Assembly: GCA_025917655.1 (NCBI GenBank)
Contig: CP084611.1
Span: 3,596,001-3,660,000 of the forward strand
Length of the DNA stretch: 64,000 nt
Direction of reading: 5' to 3'
DNA from: Chlorella sorokiniana
Lineage: Eukaryota; Chlorophyta; Trebouxiophyceae; Chlorellales; Chlorellaceae
The position numbers were made by a program, and so were the translations under genes. Positions 38,333 to 50,652 of the stretch are shown one piece after another. Numbering within the stretch: the stretch's first letter is position 1; each line of letters starts with the position of its first letter. The notes under the pieces were generated by a model. That model did not search any database. It worked only from the letters and a program-made list of their open reading frames with translations, and had not been told where the DNA came from.

Positions 38333-40308
38333 ATGGCTGAAAGCAGCGAGGCAGACGAGCTCTACCTGTCCCTCACTGACGATGACAACTCCTGGACGCC
38401 TGCGCCCTCCAGCGTCGATTCAGAGGAGTTGCAAGAACTGTTGGAGGAGCTGCAGATCGTGCCCCCTCACGACAACCGCCCCACCGTCGCTGGCAAGCGG
38501 CCTTTGCAGGACAGCAAACCTGACGCAGCATTCTCACCCAGCACCTCGCGGCCGTTCACTTCACCCAGGCTACACGGCAGCGGTGAAGGCCCAGCGACAG
38601 CAGGAGCAACGACAGGCGGGCAGCCACCCCAACTCCCGCCTCCGCCTGCCCAGGCAGCAGAGGTCATAGATTTGCTGGGCAGCAGCGGCAGCGACTCCGA
38701 AGAGGAATGGAGTATACCTGCACCCAGCACAGCACAGAAGAGGTGGGATCAAGCGCACAGCAATGCCCCTTTCAACGCTGCAACTGTCTGGCCTGAGCTT
38801 GACGCATGCCTTGGAGACCATGCAGGCCAGTCGTGCGCAGCGAGGACGACGATGAAGATGAGGTTGAGGAGGTGTCTGCGACGCCCAGCGCCGCTTCAGA
38901 GTTGCCGCCCTACTTTGCGGCCATCCCGGCCCTCTCAGCTGCGCCGCCTCCCCGGCAGCCGGCAGCCGTGCCACGCAGCAGCCAGCCCACGCAGCAGCAC
39001 GCTGCGCCGCCACCACCCCGCAGCAAACCGGCGACCGGCGGCGGCGGGCGCCCTCCCTCTGCTGCTGGGTTCAAGAAGCAGCGCGAGGAGCTGACGGCGC
39101 AGCTGTTCGCCGAGTTCAACCGCACCGTGTTTGCGGGCCGGCTGCCAGACGATCTCGCCATCAGATGGAATGCGCGGCTGCTGACGACCGCGGGGCTGAC
39201 GCACTACCGGCGGGACATTCCAGCCGACCCCTACGCGCCCCCTATGTGCGTGGGGCGCGGCTGGGGTCGCTCGCGGTTCTGATAAATTGGGAAGGGGGCA
39301 GCACAGAGCAGCAGCAGCGTGCAAGGGGGTGAGGGCAGCAGATTGCGCAGGTTGCGCGGGGCTGTGTTTTAAAGGATGTGCAGCGGCTGCAACGCGACGC
39401 GCAAACCTGTGCTCCCACCCGCCTGCCCCCCTGCAGCTACTCTGCCCACGTGGAGTTGAGCAGCAAGGTGGTGGACAGCTTTGAGAAGCTGGAGCGCACG
39501 CTGTGCCACGAGCTGTGCCACGTGGCGGCCTGGCTGGTGGACCACACAGCCAAGCCGCCGCACGGGCCGGTTTTCAAGGCGTGGGCGGGGCGAGCGATGG
39601 CCCTGTACCGCCACCTGGACATCACCACGTGCCACATGTACCAGATCTTCTACCCCTACAGGTGGCGCTGGCTGCCGAGGCACTCGCCGCGGCTGTCAAA
39701 GCAGTCGCCGCATCGCTGCCCATCGTTGCCAGCGAGCTGGGTGACGCTGCCGAGTTTGCCCCCGCGCTCCTGCGCACATGCCTGGCCGCAGGTGGCAGTG
39801 CGCCAACGCCGACTGCGGGACGGAGTACGGGCGGCACAGCAACAGCATCGACGTGGCCAAGAAGGTGTGCGGCGTGTGCCGCGCCCGCTCGCCTTCCTGG
39901 GCCGCTTCAAGCCGGACGGCACCCCCGCCAAGGCGCGGGCGGGAGCCCCTCCAGGTTCATGCAGTTTGTGAAGGAGCACCACGGGCAGGGTGAGTGGCGT
40001 GACCAGGGGGCCACCGCTGGGCTGACGTGATGCTGGGGCTTGGTGTGAGGGTGCAACATCCAGCGAGGGGCGGGGCATGTGCCCAGCAGCCGCCCAGCAG
40101 CCGCCCAGCAGCGCTCCTCTGCCCTGATCCTGCCACCTGTCGCCGCCGCCCGCGTGCAGTGCGGGCGCAGCTGCCAGCGGGCACCCCGCAGAAGGTGGTG
40201 ATGCAGCACTTGAGTGCACGCTACGCCGAGGCGCGGCAGGCGCACCAGGCTGAGAAGGCGGCAACCAGGAGCGGCGGCAAGGGCAGCAGCGCACCTGCGG
40301 CTGGATGA
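38333..40308 (+). CDS. GCNA: GCNA-like SprT-domain DNA-protein crosslink protease
   Basis: SprT-family metalloprotease of the GCNA branch, which clears DNA-protein crosslinks and acts with SUMO. Start ATG 38333 (MAESSEADELYLSLTDDD). The N-terminal half is acidic and disordered. It contains a SUMO-interacting-motif-like core EVIDLLGSSGSDSEEEW (about 38662-38710) and a second acidic run DEDEVEEVS. The SprT domain begins KKQREELTAQLFAEFNRTVF (about 39076), then RLPDDLAIRWN and TAGLTHY. After an intron come VELSSKVVDSFEKL and the zinc-protease motif CHELCHVAAWLVD (about 39505-39543). Next follow HGPVFKAW and CHMYQIF, then a Cys4 zinc ribbon (WQCANADCGTEYGRHS, VCGVC). The C-terminal SRFMQFVKEHHG segment matches the GCNA tail. 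The stop TGA is at 40306-40308. Two slips in one exon (about 39885 and 39946) each lack a C. Confidence 0.88.
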
Positions 40309-40448
40309 CCGCCGCCCACTCTTCAGCACTCTTGACACCCGTAGCCTGCACTGCACTCCCTGTTTAGCATCGCTGTCTGTACATCACTGCTGTTGCATTG
40401 TCGTATGGATGACCGACCATCACTGCCAATCACTTGACACATGCCCCG

Positions 40449-42401
40449 TTAAGCCCTGCCCCCGGCTGCTGCCTCCTTGACATCCGACGCCATGAAACCC
40501 TGCATCAGTTTTGCGGCTTGCTGGGCGCCGTCGCTCGCTCGAAGCCGGTCCCCGAGGGCTGCCGCACGCTGCGCTGTGCCGTCATCGGCGAGCAAGGCGG
40601 TGATGGCGGCACCGAGGCGCGCGGCAGCGTGTGCAGTTTGGAGGGCGAGGGGTCCACCTGCGGTGATCACTCAGTGGTGCGTTGACGCGCTGGAAGCGCA
40701 CAGGAGGGATGTTTTGGAGAGGCTGCAGCGCGCATGCCAGCGGCTGCATGCACCACGGTGCGCGCTGGCCAGCAGGCAGCGGCTGCGCCCTCACCATGCC
40801 CCCAGCCGCTTGTTGGCCAGGTGCTGCGCGTTGATGTGCTGGTCGGCGAAGAAGGGCATGACCAGCAGCGGCCTGCCGCGCGACAGCCCCTCGTACAAGC
40901 TGCCCAGCCCGCCGTGGCTGACAAACAGGCGCACGGCGGGGTGCGCCAGCACCGCCGGCTGGGGCGCCCACGCCATCACCATCACCCTGCTGTCGCTGCT
41001 GCCGGGCGGGAGCAGGTCGGGCGGGAGGAAGGCGTGGGAGGTCTGCATCAGGCAATGGAGGGCTGTGTCGGGGCAGCAGAGGACTCTGAGCAGCAGGCCA
41101 GCCAGGTGTCGGCAGGCAGGCGCGGGGCGCGCTGCAGCAGCCGCGCGGGCCACCTGTGTGAGAGCCCAGAGGAAGCGGGCCCTGGGCACTGCAGCCCAGG
41201 CCGCTGCCATGGCGTGCACCAGGCCCTCATGCGGGCACACCAGCGAGCCCAGAGCCACGTACACCACAGGCTCCCGCGCGGCGGCGGCGCGCCCCAGGAA
41301 GGCAGCCACCGCCGCATGCTGCCCGCTGGCGTCCAAGGTTGCCGCCGCGGAGTCGCCATGGGGCAGGCCATGCGGCCCCGTGATGTGCCATCTGGCGGGC
41401 AGCTGCCGCTCCACCTCCAGCTCCAGCGACCCTCCCAGCACGTGCAGCTGACGGGGCACGCCAGGCGGCGCCTCCAGCGGGCCGTGCCCCGGCGGCAGCG
41501 CAGGCAGGCCCAGCCGGCGACGCACGGCCCCGCGGCGGCGTGCGTACGCGGCTGTGAAGAGCGCGGCGCTGCGTCGCTTGAGCAGCGGGTTGAGGAGGGT
41601 GGCCTGCAGCCAGCCCATGGCCTCTGGCAGCACGCAGCCGGGCAGCTCCACGGGCACCTGGCGGGGCTGGTTGCATGCTGCTCGCCCCGCCATGACCAGA
41701 GCGTAGCCCAGCGGCAGCTGGTGCAGCACGACCAGCGGCAGGCCCCCAGCAGCAGCAACGTCAAAAGCCGCCTGCAGCGACGATCAAGGGCTGGCTGCTT
41801 GCTGGTGCAGCAGGAAGGCTGGGCGGGCGGCCGGGAGGGCTGCAGGCAGCCAGTGAGCAGCGGCATGACAAGAAGAGCCATACACTCTCCCAGCCACCCC
41901 TCTCGCACACACACTCTCACCAGCGTAGCCTGGTCAGTGCAGACTGCTGCATAGCGCCCCGTGCTTGCTCCAGATGCTCCTTCAGAGGCGGGTACATGAA
42001 CTCCTCGATGGCTGCGGCGGCATGTGGCAGCGGGTCATGACCAGCAGGTGCGGCCGCCGTAGCTTGCACGCAGCCCCCTTGCACCACTTTCCCGGCACAG
42101 CCCTGGCACCAGCCCCGCTCACTGGTGAAGGTGCCCGCTGCGCGCTGTGCCCGCTGAGCCATCGTCCCTGCTGACCGGCTGGTGTCAAACACCACCTGTG
42201 CCTGCCGCCGCTGCTCCTCGCTGGTGTGCCCCAGGGAGACAAAGGTGGCGGCGGGCGCCAGCGCCTCCACGGTCCTACGGCTGTCCTCCATGGCGGCAAA
42301 GTCTACGTCACAGCACCCAATGCGGCCCAGGGCATGGGCAACGCCTGCCACGGGCGCACGTGGCCTTCGAAAGGCAGGCAACAGAACAGGATGACGGGCA
42401 T
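40449..42401 (-). CDS. Family-1 (UGT-type) glycosyltransferase
   Basis: GT-B fold transferase that moves a sugar from a UDP-sugar to a small lipophilic acceptor; the acceptor is unknown. The start ATG 42401 reads MPVILFCCLPFEGHVRP followed by VAGVAHALGRIGCCDVD, the N-terminal Gly-His loop that binds acceptor. The large exon 41.7-40.8 kb gives LPLGYALVMAGRAACNQP, VPVELPGCVLPEAMGWL, the sheet VVYVALGSLV, and the donor-binding block VMVMAWAPQPAVLAHPAVRL with FVSHGGLGSLYEGLSRGRPL and VMPFFADQHINAQHL. This is the UGT signature (HxGxxS..E, DQ). The last exon is helical (AAITALLADDGTAQRAAAL) with stop 40449-40451. A slip at 42352-42354 (GGG on +) lacks one C in coding sense. A cluster of hairpins lies just upstream of the start. 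Confidence 0.85.
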
Positions 42402-43027
42402 GTCGGCGGCCCCAGGTGGCGGGCGGGAGCTCCTGCTATGCTGGGATGGTGGCCGATCAAAACTTTTTGAAGTTGATGGGTCCCCTTTCACGGGTCCCGA
42501 ACTCAATGCTCTAGGCAGAGCGCTTTTGAACAACCAGTGGAGCCCTTGTCGGGCTCCGGCAGAAGGTCTGGCTGATGCGAGTATACTCGCGGTTCCAAAA
42601 CGGCAAGAGTTACCTTGAGTGCATAGCGAAGGCGAGACCGTTAAGTGGGGCCGCGCCCAGGATTCCCAGCGCCATCTGGCAGGCGACCAGCAAGCAGTAT
42701 CCAAGGTGTTTACAGTGAGGCCTGAGGCCTGGATCAAAGGCCAAGTACAGGGGAAGATTGGCCATGGCGTACGAAATTGAGCTTGGCAGAAAGGGAGCGC
42801 CTCCGGCAGCAGGGAGGCAGAAGGGAGGGCGGAAGAAAGACCTGGGTGTGTGGTACAAGGAAGAGCAGAGAAAAAGGTGAGCGGGAACATGAGCTCGAAG
42901 CAAATCAGGAACAGAAACAAAAGGAATACGGGCGCGTTTTTAATGAGCGGCGAAGCTTTGGGGGACGGAGCTCGAGGCAGTACAGCCAGCGGCCCCCAGC
43001 ACGGGTGGGCAGAGCATCTACATGCAT
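42402..43027. other. Intergenic, upstream of UGT gene
   Basis: Holds the UGT promoter/5' UTR and the ARM-BTB 3' end. 42450-42595 contains several inverted repeats: GCTCT..AGAGC, GGAGCCC..GGGCTCC at 42539-42557, and the palindrome GCGAGTATACTCGC at 42577-42590. No protein gene is supported. Confidence 0.5.
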
Positions 43028-46000
43028 TCACGACACCATTGCGTTGCTCTTCTCGTTAATAGCATCGGTGATGGCATCACGCAGGCGTGGCACCATTTTC
43101 TGCAAGGCGGGGTGTTCAAGGGAAAAATGTGGAGCGCATCCCACCAGCAGCATCCTCGGTGCAGTGTCGACAGCAGCTCCTTGTCCACCTGCCCACCCTG
43201 CCCCAAAGCCCCACCTGCATGATGATGGCGAAGCTGCCGGGCGTGCTCTTGCTGCCGCCCTTGACCATCTCGGGCTGCTCGCGCAGGCAGTACAGCACGC
43301 ACTGCTTGCTGAGCTCGGGCGCGTTGTAGTTCTCCGCGAGGTCAAAGGCCGCCGACACGTTGTCGGGGGCCAGCTGGTCGGTGATGGTCTGCTCGCACAG
43401 GTGCTTCAGCGTGTCCAGCATGTACTGGTCGCTCGCCTCCAGCAGCTCCTGCGCCAGCTCGGGGGCACGTCCACCTTGCCTGCGTGGGGGAGGGCAGGCC
43501 GCGGGATGAGCAGGCAAGGGGGAGCTGCAGGGCCCATCCCCAATCGCAGCGCACGTCACCCCGTGCGTTGCCCCCTCAGGGAGCAGCCGGCGGGAGGGCG
43601 GCGCGCACCGGTGTAGATGCAGGCCATCATCCTCTCAAACACCTCCCAGCGGATGTTGGGGATGGGGATGGTGCTGGCGTCCTTCTCGCGGTAGTGACCG
43701 TCAAACATGTTGCGGAAGATCTCCGAGGAGTGCAGCAGGCCGACGCGGTGCGCGTGGAAGGGGCGCCCCTCCACCACAAACGTGACGTCGCTCAGCTTGC
43801 TGCTGTTCACCATGTGCGCACCCAGCAGGGTTTGCTGCAGGCGGCGCACACAGGGAGGGCACACGCTCAGCTGCCGCCCATGCCGGGCACGGCGGTGGAA
43901 GGCGGCCGCCAGGGGTTACACGCGGCCGCCCTGCACCCACCATGGGCTCCTTGGGCATCAGGTCGTCCACGGGCGTGCGGTCGGCAGCGCCGCAGCTCTC
44001 CGCCAGCTTGTTCAGCGACTTGGCGGCCACGCGCTGCATGTCCACCGGCATATGCGGGTCCTGCGTGCGAGGCACAGGGGTGTGTGCGTGTGGAAGTTCT
44101 GCCACTGCTCCAGGGTTTTCTCGTGCAGTCGGCCAGGCGCGCTGTGGATGGCGCATGCCGCCTGCACAGGGCGCCGCCGCCCACCTGCACCATGTCCAGC
44201 AGCACATCCAGCCCCTTCTTCTCCAGGAAGATGAGGCGCAGCTGCGCGCCGCTGGGCTGCTCCTTGGTCAGCTGGGCCAGCGCCACCGCGATCCGCTGCT
44301 TGCCCGCCGCCTGGCTGGACTGCATGACGTACAGGATCTGGCCCAGGATGCGGGTGGACAGCTTGTCCTGGGGCAGGCGGGGGGAGAAGGGGGGCGCAGA
44401 AGAAGAGGAGTGACATGGGTAAAAGGTGAGGAGTAACCGGGCAGTACCTTCAACAACCGCATCCTGGACTACCCTCCTACTCGCCCTCCTCGCACGCCCC
44501 ATGGCCCCCACCTGCAGCCGCTTCATGAGCTTGTTGACGCAGTCCTTTGAGGCCTGCACCACCAGCTCGCACTCGTTGATGCGCTGCACCGCCCCCTCGC
44601 GCACAAACTCCAGCAGGTTGTCCTCGTTGTCGCTCAGCCCGTAGAGCGCAAAGGCGGCGTTGTGCTGCAGGTTGGACTGGCACGTCTCCAGCAGGTCCAG
44701 CAGCGGGGCCAGCCCCCTGCGCCACAATGCCCGCCTGGTTGTCGCTGTTCTGCGCCAGGCGGCCCAGCGCGAATGCCGCCATCTCGCGCAGCTGGTTGTC
44801 GTCGTTGGCCAGCATGTCGATCAGGGGCGGCACCGCGCCGCGCTGCACAATCTTGTGCTTGTAGTCGCCCTCGGCTGCACAGCGCAAGGGTGGGGGCAGG
44901 GCCAGCAGGGGCAGAAGCTAGGTTGGGGGGCGGGGGCCGGGCGGCAGGCCCACCCACCGCTGGTCCTGCCCTGCTGTCGCCCCTTGCACCGACTCTCCCA
45001 CACAGGAGCAGCACCCACCCGTGGCAAACTGCCCCAGCAGCAGCGCCGCCTCTCGCTGCGAGTCTGTGCAGGATGAGGAGAGCAGGTTGATGACGGGCTG
45101 CAGCGCCCCTCCTCCAGCACGCGCCGCTTGATGCTGGCCGACGAGTGCACCAGGTTGCCAATCACGCCCACAGCCTGCACCACAGGGCAAGACAGGGGGC
45201 GGCTGCGGCGCTGTGGCAAGCTTTCATGCCAGGGCTGCCTGCATGGACGCGCAGTCCTCCCCTCACATGCCCCCACCCAACATAAACATCCATTACTCAA
45301 CAATCCCCCCCCTCCTGCCCCCGCACCTCGTAGTGGATGGTTGTGTCATCTGCGCGTAGCATCTGGATGAGCAGCGGCAGCGAGCCCAGGTCCACGATGA
45401 TGTTCTTGTTCTCGTCGTTCTTGAAGGCCAGCGTGCGCAGGGAGCCCGCCACCGCGCGCTGCACCTTGGGGTCCACGCTGTGCAGCAGGGAGACGAGGGG
45501 CGGGATGCCGCCCTCCTGCCGCACCTTGTTCTTGATGCCGTTGTTCTCGTGCGCCAGGTTGGTGATGGCATCGCTGGTGCGCCGGCACGTCTGCGCCGGG
45601 ACGCCGCTCAGGTGCACGTCGTTGCGCCCCGCGTACCGCCGGATCATGGACACCAGCGTGGGCAGCGCGCCCGCCTCGCAGATCGCCGCCTGGTGCTCCA
45701 CCTTGATCGCCAGCAGGCCCAGGATGAAGCAGATGTCGCGCTCCAGCTCCTCCACGCCGCTGCACAGGCAGTGGGGGTGGCCCGCTTCATGCACGGCTGT
45801 TGCGCCATGCAGGGGCAGGGCTCGGCAGCCTCCGCTTGCTGCAAGCCACCGAGCGGTGGCGACCACAGCAGCACGCGGCACATGCAATGCAGCCAAACCC
45901 CGTTGCTGCACCTGATGACAGGCTGCTCCTGCGCCCTCGAGTCTCCGCCATTCAGCTTCTTGAGCAGTGGCACCACGACGCCCACGGCGCCTTCGGCAGC

Positions 46001-46600
46001 AGCATCGTCCAAATTCTCCTCTGCAACAGGGTGGATCCATGCCGTGGTGGGGGCTCGAAGCGATTGAGCGACCAGCACGGCAACGAATCTCATGCAAGGT
46101 TGCTGAACCAGTGCGAATACTCCCACGATGAGGGCGCAAAGAGTTGCATGCAAGCAGAGGGGGCAGTGTGCAAAGGAAGCACGCACCGTTCTTGCACACT
46201 TCAAGCAGGCCGCGCACGCCCTTGCGGACGGCAGGCAAATCTCGCAGCGGATCGATTATTTCTCGCAAAGCGGATGCCCAACGGCGTGCCTGCACACATG
46301 ATGGGGAGATGGCAGGACGCCTGCTCGTGGTTGCGCGCCGCAGCTGGCTGCTGGTCAACTCTCGGGCACGAGCGGCGGCGACATGGCTGGATGTGACCCG
46401 GCGAGTGCGGTGCTCGGTGGATCTCGTGCTCGAGTTTACGGCCCGGCTTGTCACGGTGATGCCAGGTAAGGCAAAGGTACCGTGAGGGAGGCACGGACAC
46501 TCACCCTCGCCCTGACTTGCTCCCGCTCGCCCATCACTTTCCGCTGACTAACTGCGCTAGCCTCAAGCCGTCGCCTCTTGCTGTCAGAGGCGGAAGACAT
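43028..46600 (-). CDS. ARIA/ABAP1-like ARM-repeat BTB protein
   Basis: Plant-type protein with armadillo repeats followed by BTB/POZ, like Arabidopsis ARIA and ABAP1, which work in ABA signalling or in cell-cycle and DNA-replication control and may be CUL3 adaptors. The start ATG 46600 reads MSSASDSKRRRLEASAVSQR (basic, nuclear-signal-like). ARM exons: DLPAVRKGVRGLLEVCKNG, VVVPLLKKLNGG, ERDICFILGLLAIKVEHQAA, SDAITNLAHENNGIKNKVR, GIPPLVSLLHSVDPKVQRA, AVGVIGNLVHSSASIKRRV, AVPPLIDMLANDDNQLREM, AAFALGRLAQNSDNQAG, LQHNAAFALYGLSDNEDN and STRILGQILYVMQ. The BTB follows: SDVTFVVEGRPFHAHRVGLL, SSEIFRNMFDGHYREK and VFERMMACIYTG (43865-43600). A BACK-like region LEASDQYMLDTLKHLCEQ comes next, then the tail AITDAINEKSNAMVS with stop 43028-43030. 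A slip at 44713-44717 is in a C5 run. Confidence 0.9.
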
Positions 46601-46891
46601 AGAACATAGGAACGGGGCCCTCGGCAGGGCTGCAGGAAGATGGGGACACTGGACAAGAAGGCGCGGCAACGCGCACACGTCGATCCTCAGCCTAGCGAAA
46701 CACGGGAAACGTCCTGAGAGAGACGGAGCACCCGACTTTCCAAGCTCAAATATGCCCGAAATGACGGAAGAGGGCCCCGTGCTCCCCGGCTGGGTTTAAT
46801 CGCATTTTTCAAGGCCTCTCGTTCTTTTCGTTCATCTGGGCAGCCGTCCGTGATAAGAACGGGGCAGCCACCTTGGGGTGCTGCAAGCGCA
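46601..46891. promoter_or_regulatory. Divergent promoter, ARM-BTB / malic enzyme
   Basis: About 290 bases between two outward-facing starts. No specific element was recognised. Part may belong to an unseen 5' exon of the malic enzyme. Confidence 0.4.
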
Positions 46892-49800
46892 ATGACCGTC
46901 TCGCCGTCTCTGCCTATGGAAGGCATAGCATCGTCTCTCGGACAACAACAGGTCGCCAGATCAATGATAGAGCTGCGCGGCCAGCCCAGCGACCTCGACC
47001 GCTACTGCTTCCTGCGGCGGCTCCAGGCGTAAGTTTTTGTTGCCCTTCACCCAGCCGTGCCTTGCAACCAGCCTTTACAGAGCGGTTTGAGTGCAAAATT
47101 GCATGACTTGATCAATCTGGAAAGCAACAATGGCGTCGGCCAGCGGTTTGCAGCGTCACAATCTCGCACCAAGCCGTGACAGTTACGCTGCTGCAACGGC
47201 AGGCCCGCTGGGGACTGCGGCGGCGTGCTCCATGCATGTTGCTTCTGGTGGACACTCAGCAGCCAGCCCTCCAGCACCCAGGGAGGATAGCACCTTACAT
47301 TCAACCGCATTCACCCCACCTGCCCCCTGCCCCCTCCACACTGCAGCGACAGCCCCGCCCTCTTCTACCGCCTGCTGATGGTGCACACGGAGGAGATCCT
47401 GCCCTACGTGTACACGCCCACGGTGGGCGAGGCCTGCCAGCGGTACCACAGCCTGGGCGTGCCCACCTACGGCCTGTACCTACGGGCCTCCGACCGCGGC
47501 GCCTTCCTGCAGCGCCTGCGTGCGCTGCCGCAGCAGGGCGTGCGCGTGGTGGTGGCCACAGACGGCGAGCGCATCCTGGGGCTGGGGGACCTGGGGGGCG
47601 GGGGCATGGGCATCAGGTGCGCGTCAGCCGAGCAGGTGCTGCAAGCACAGCTTGCGCGGCTGCCAAGTGTTGCTGCAGCCAGCTGGAGCGCTCTCGCTGC
47701 AGGCTGCGCGGCCAGCCCGGCTCCTGCGGGCCTGCCCCGACCCCCTCCTCCCCCTTGCCCCTCCTGCCGACAGCGAGGGGAAGTCTCTGCTCTACACAGC
47801 GGCGGCTGGGGTGCCCCCACACCAAATCCTGCCCGTCATGCTTGACGTCGGTGAGCCGCGCCAGCCCTGCTCCGCCCGTCCCACCCAGCACCTGCACAGA
47901 GGCCTGGCGGTGCAGTGGCCGCCCTGTGCCGCAGACCGACCATCCCACTCCTCTCTCCCAGGCACCAACAACCAGGCGCTGCTGGATGACCCTGGGTACA
48001 AGGGGCTGCGCCGCCGCCGGCTCATGGGCGCCGCCTACGACCAGCTTGTGGCCGAGTTTGTGGCGGCCCTCAAGGCCTGGCAGCCCCATGTGCTGCTGCA
48101 GTTTGAGGTGGGCGCCGCGCTGTGGGGCAAGCAGAGGAGGGCACGGTACCGTAACTGCTGCGGCGGCGGCGGCGGCTGACTGACAGCGAGAGCTGCGCAC
48201 GGTCACCGTCCAACACTGAGTGCAGTTGCACCTTGCACGTGTGCGCCCTGCAGGACTTTGCCAACCACAACGCCTTTCACTTGCTGGAAACGTGCCGCTC
48301 CCAGCTGTGAGTTGGGGGCTGCATGGTGGTGCTTGCTGGGCTCTCGTGAGGCGTCTGCTGGGCTTCTGCAGGCTTCTTGCTGAGGGAGCCAGCATGTGCG
48401 CTCAATGTGGGGCTCGACTGCCACCCAGCCCTTAACCATCACCTGCGCCCCTGCAGGTGCTGCTTCAATGACGATGTGGTGAGTGCAGCGGGCTGCCCTG
48501 GCTGGCAGGGCTGCCTTGCCTGCAACCCGCAATCTCACAGCGCCCGTATGGCGCCCACCGCGTGCTCATCCCCCCACCCCCACCCCCTGCCTGGTGCAGC
48601 AAGGCACCGCGTGTGTGTGCTTGGCTGCCGTGCTGTCCGCGCTGCGCGTGACCGGCGCATCCCTGGCCGACCAGCGCCTCCTGTTTTACGGGGCGGGGGA
48701 AGCGGGCACAGGTGCAATGGGAACGATCCGCTACGCTCGCTTGCAGCGCTGTGTTCCTTTGTGTGCGGGCATTTCCATTGCAGCTGCTGGCTATGGCGGC
48801 ATTTTCTGACACAAGACCCCCATGACCGTGCCCCCCAGGTATCGGCGAGCTCATTGCCGTGTGTTTGGAGCGTCGGCACGGCATGACGCGCGAGGAGGGC
48901 GCCGCCGCTGCCTGTTCATGGACAGCAAGGGGCTGGTGTGCGCGTCGCGCTCCGACCTGCAGCCGCACAAGAAGCCCTTTGCGCACGACGTGCCGCCCTG
49001 CAGCACCCTGATGCAGGCGGTGCGCCAGGTGGGCCCACCGCTGCAGGCGCCTGCTGCTCCAGGCGTCCGCAAGAGCGAAGCGGTGGATCCCACGCGATCA
49101 TCGTACAGGCACCGCTTGCACGCCACCTGCATCCCCACCCTGCCCCGCAGGTCCGCCCCACCGTGCTCATCGGCGTGTCCACGGTGGCGGGGGCGTTCTC
49201 GCGGGAGGTGCTGCAGGTGGGCTCCGTGCCAGCAGTGCAAGCCCCAGCACCTGCCTCCCAAACCCGGAGCATGCCGGCGCCTTATGCTGTATCCACACCA
49301 AATCCACAGCGCACGCTTGTCGCCCGCCCGCCCCCCGCCCTTTCACACACCCACACAGGCCCTGGGTCAGCTGAATGAGCGCCCCATCATCATGCCCCTC
49401 AGCAACCCCACATCCAAATCGGAGTGCACCTTTGAGGAGGCGGTGGACGCCACGCAGGGCCGCCTGCTCTTCGCCTCGGGCTCGCCCTTCCCGCCTCTCA
49501 ACCACGGCGGCCGCACACTGCACCCCACGCAGGCCAACAACGTGAGGCTGGCCCGCATGCACGTGCCCTGTGTTCCGTGCAGGCTGGCTGGACAGCGGCA
49601 AGCAAGTTGCCTGGACCCCAGCCTCCACATGTAGCTGCACTTGACCCGTTTCCCCAGCCTTTGCCAACACCCGTTTCCGCCCCAACCCCAACCTCCCTTT
49701 AGGCGTGGATCTTCCCAGCTGTGGGCCACGCCGCTGTGCTGGCACGGTGCCGCGAGATCAGCGACGACGTGTTCCTGGTGGCGGCGGAGGCGCTGGCGGG

Positions 49801-50208
49801 GATGAGCGGCAGGGAGGAGCTGGCGCGGGGCCTCCTCTTCCCCGCTTCTCAGCCGTGCGGGAGGTGTCTGCTCGGCTGATGGCGGCCTGCGCAGACTTCA
49901 TGGTGCGCGTTTGGAGGGGGAGGGGGCGTGGCCAGGCTCGCCGCGTACTCGGCGGCGCTGAGCGCCCACCCTGTGGCACTGTGGCTGGGCGCTGAGCGCT
50001 CACCCTTTGGCACTGTGGCTGGGCGCCAAGCCTGCGCTCGGTGCACCCCCTCTGCCCTGCAGGTGCGCACCGGCCTCGGCTCCATCCCTGCCGACTTTGA
50101 CCAGGCGGTGAGGAGCCCCGCGGCCTGCCCACCTCCGCCTCCAACCTGGCCCGCTGGGAGGCGTACGCGACGGCACACATGTTTGACCCCAGCGCCGCCC
50201 GGCTGTGA
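46892..50208 (+). CDS. Malic enzyme (NAD(P)-dependent)
   Basis: Oxidative decarboxylation of malate to pyruvate, CO2 and NAD(P)H. Exon 1 from ATG 46892 reads QQVARSMIELRGQPSDLDRY and CFLRRLQ, ending at a GTAAGT donor (47029). Next, from 47346: DSPALFYRLLMVHTEEILPY and VYTPTVGEACQRY with the catalytic Tyr, then GERILGLGDLGGGGMGI. Further exons: EGKSLLYTAAAGVPPHQILP with the catalytic Lys, GTNNQALLDDPGYKGLRR, VLLQFE/DFANHNAFHLLE with metal ligands Glu-Asp, QGTACVCLAAVLSALRV, FYGAGEAGTG/IGELI (dinucleotide loop), PTVLIGVSTVAGAFS, PIIMPLSNPTSKSECTFEEA, LFASGSPFPP and AWIFPAVGHAAVLARCREI. The stop TGA is at 50206-50208. The usual N-terminal NKGTAF..ER segment is not clearly present, so an upstream exon may be missing. 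A slip at 49840-49843 lacks one C, and another lies near the C terminus. Confidence 0.88.
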
Positions 50209-50652
50209 GCGCTGGGCGGCACAGCGACTCAGGCGACAGGCAGCACGCTGTCAGTGCAGTTGCTTGGTGCAGCAGTGCAAGCTTTTGCCTGTCTGAGTGG
50301 AAGGGCCCCTCCTGCTGTTACTCACCAATCCTGCGCCCCAACAAACACCCGTCGCCGTCAAACATATCAAGATTTTGTGAAGTATGTTCCCAAGCAATGG
50401 CTGCAGAAGAATTATTTTGCAGCTGGCTGCTGTGTCCTGTTGCGCTCATTTGCAATCTTTCTGACTGGCCCAGCTCTGAGCATGCGCAATGGGTAGTTAC
50501 GACGGGCTCGGCTTCCTGCTCGGCAGCTTGTAAAATTCATGTGTAAAAGATAAGGTCTGTCCAAACATGTGAGCCAACAACGAAATGCAAGCCAGGACAC
50601 ACGCCAAAAAGGAGCAGGGTTGGTTGGCTGGCTGCCTGTCCACACAGGTGCG
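50209..50652. other. Convergent intergenic region
   Basis: 3' ends of the malic enzyme (+) and the long disordered protein (-). Two TGTAA motifs at 50529 and 50542 on the + strand may serve the malic-enzyme mRNA. Confidence 0.5.
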
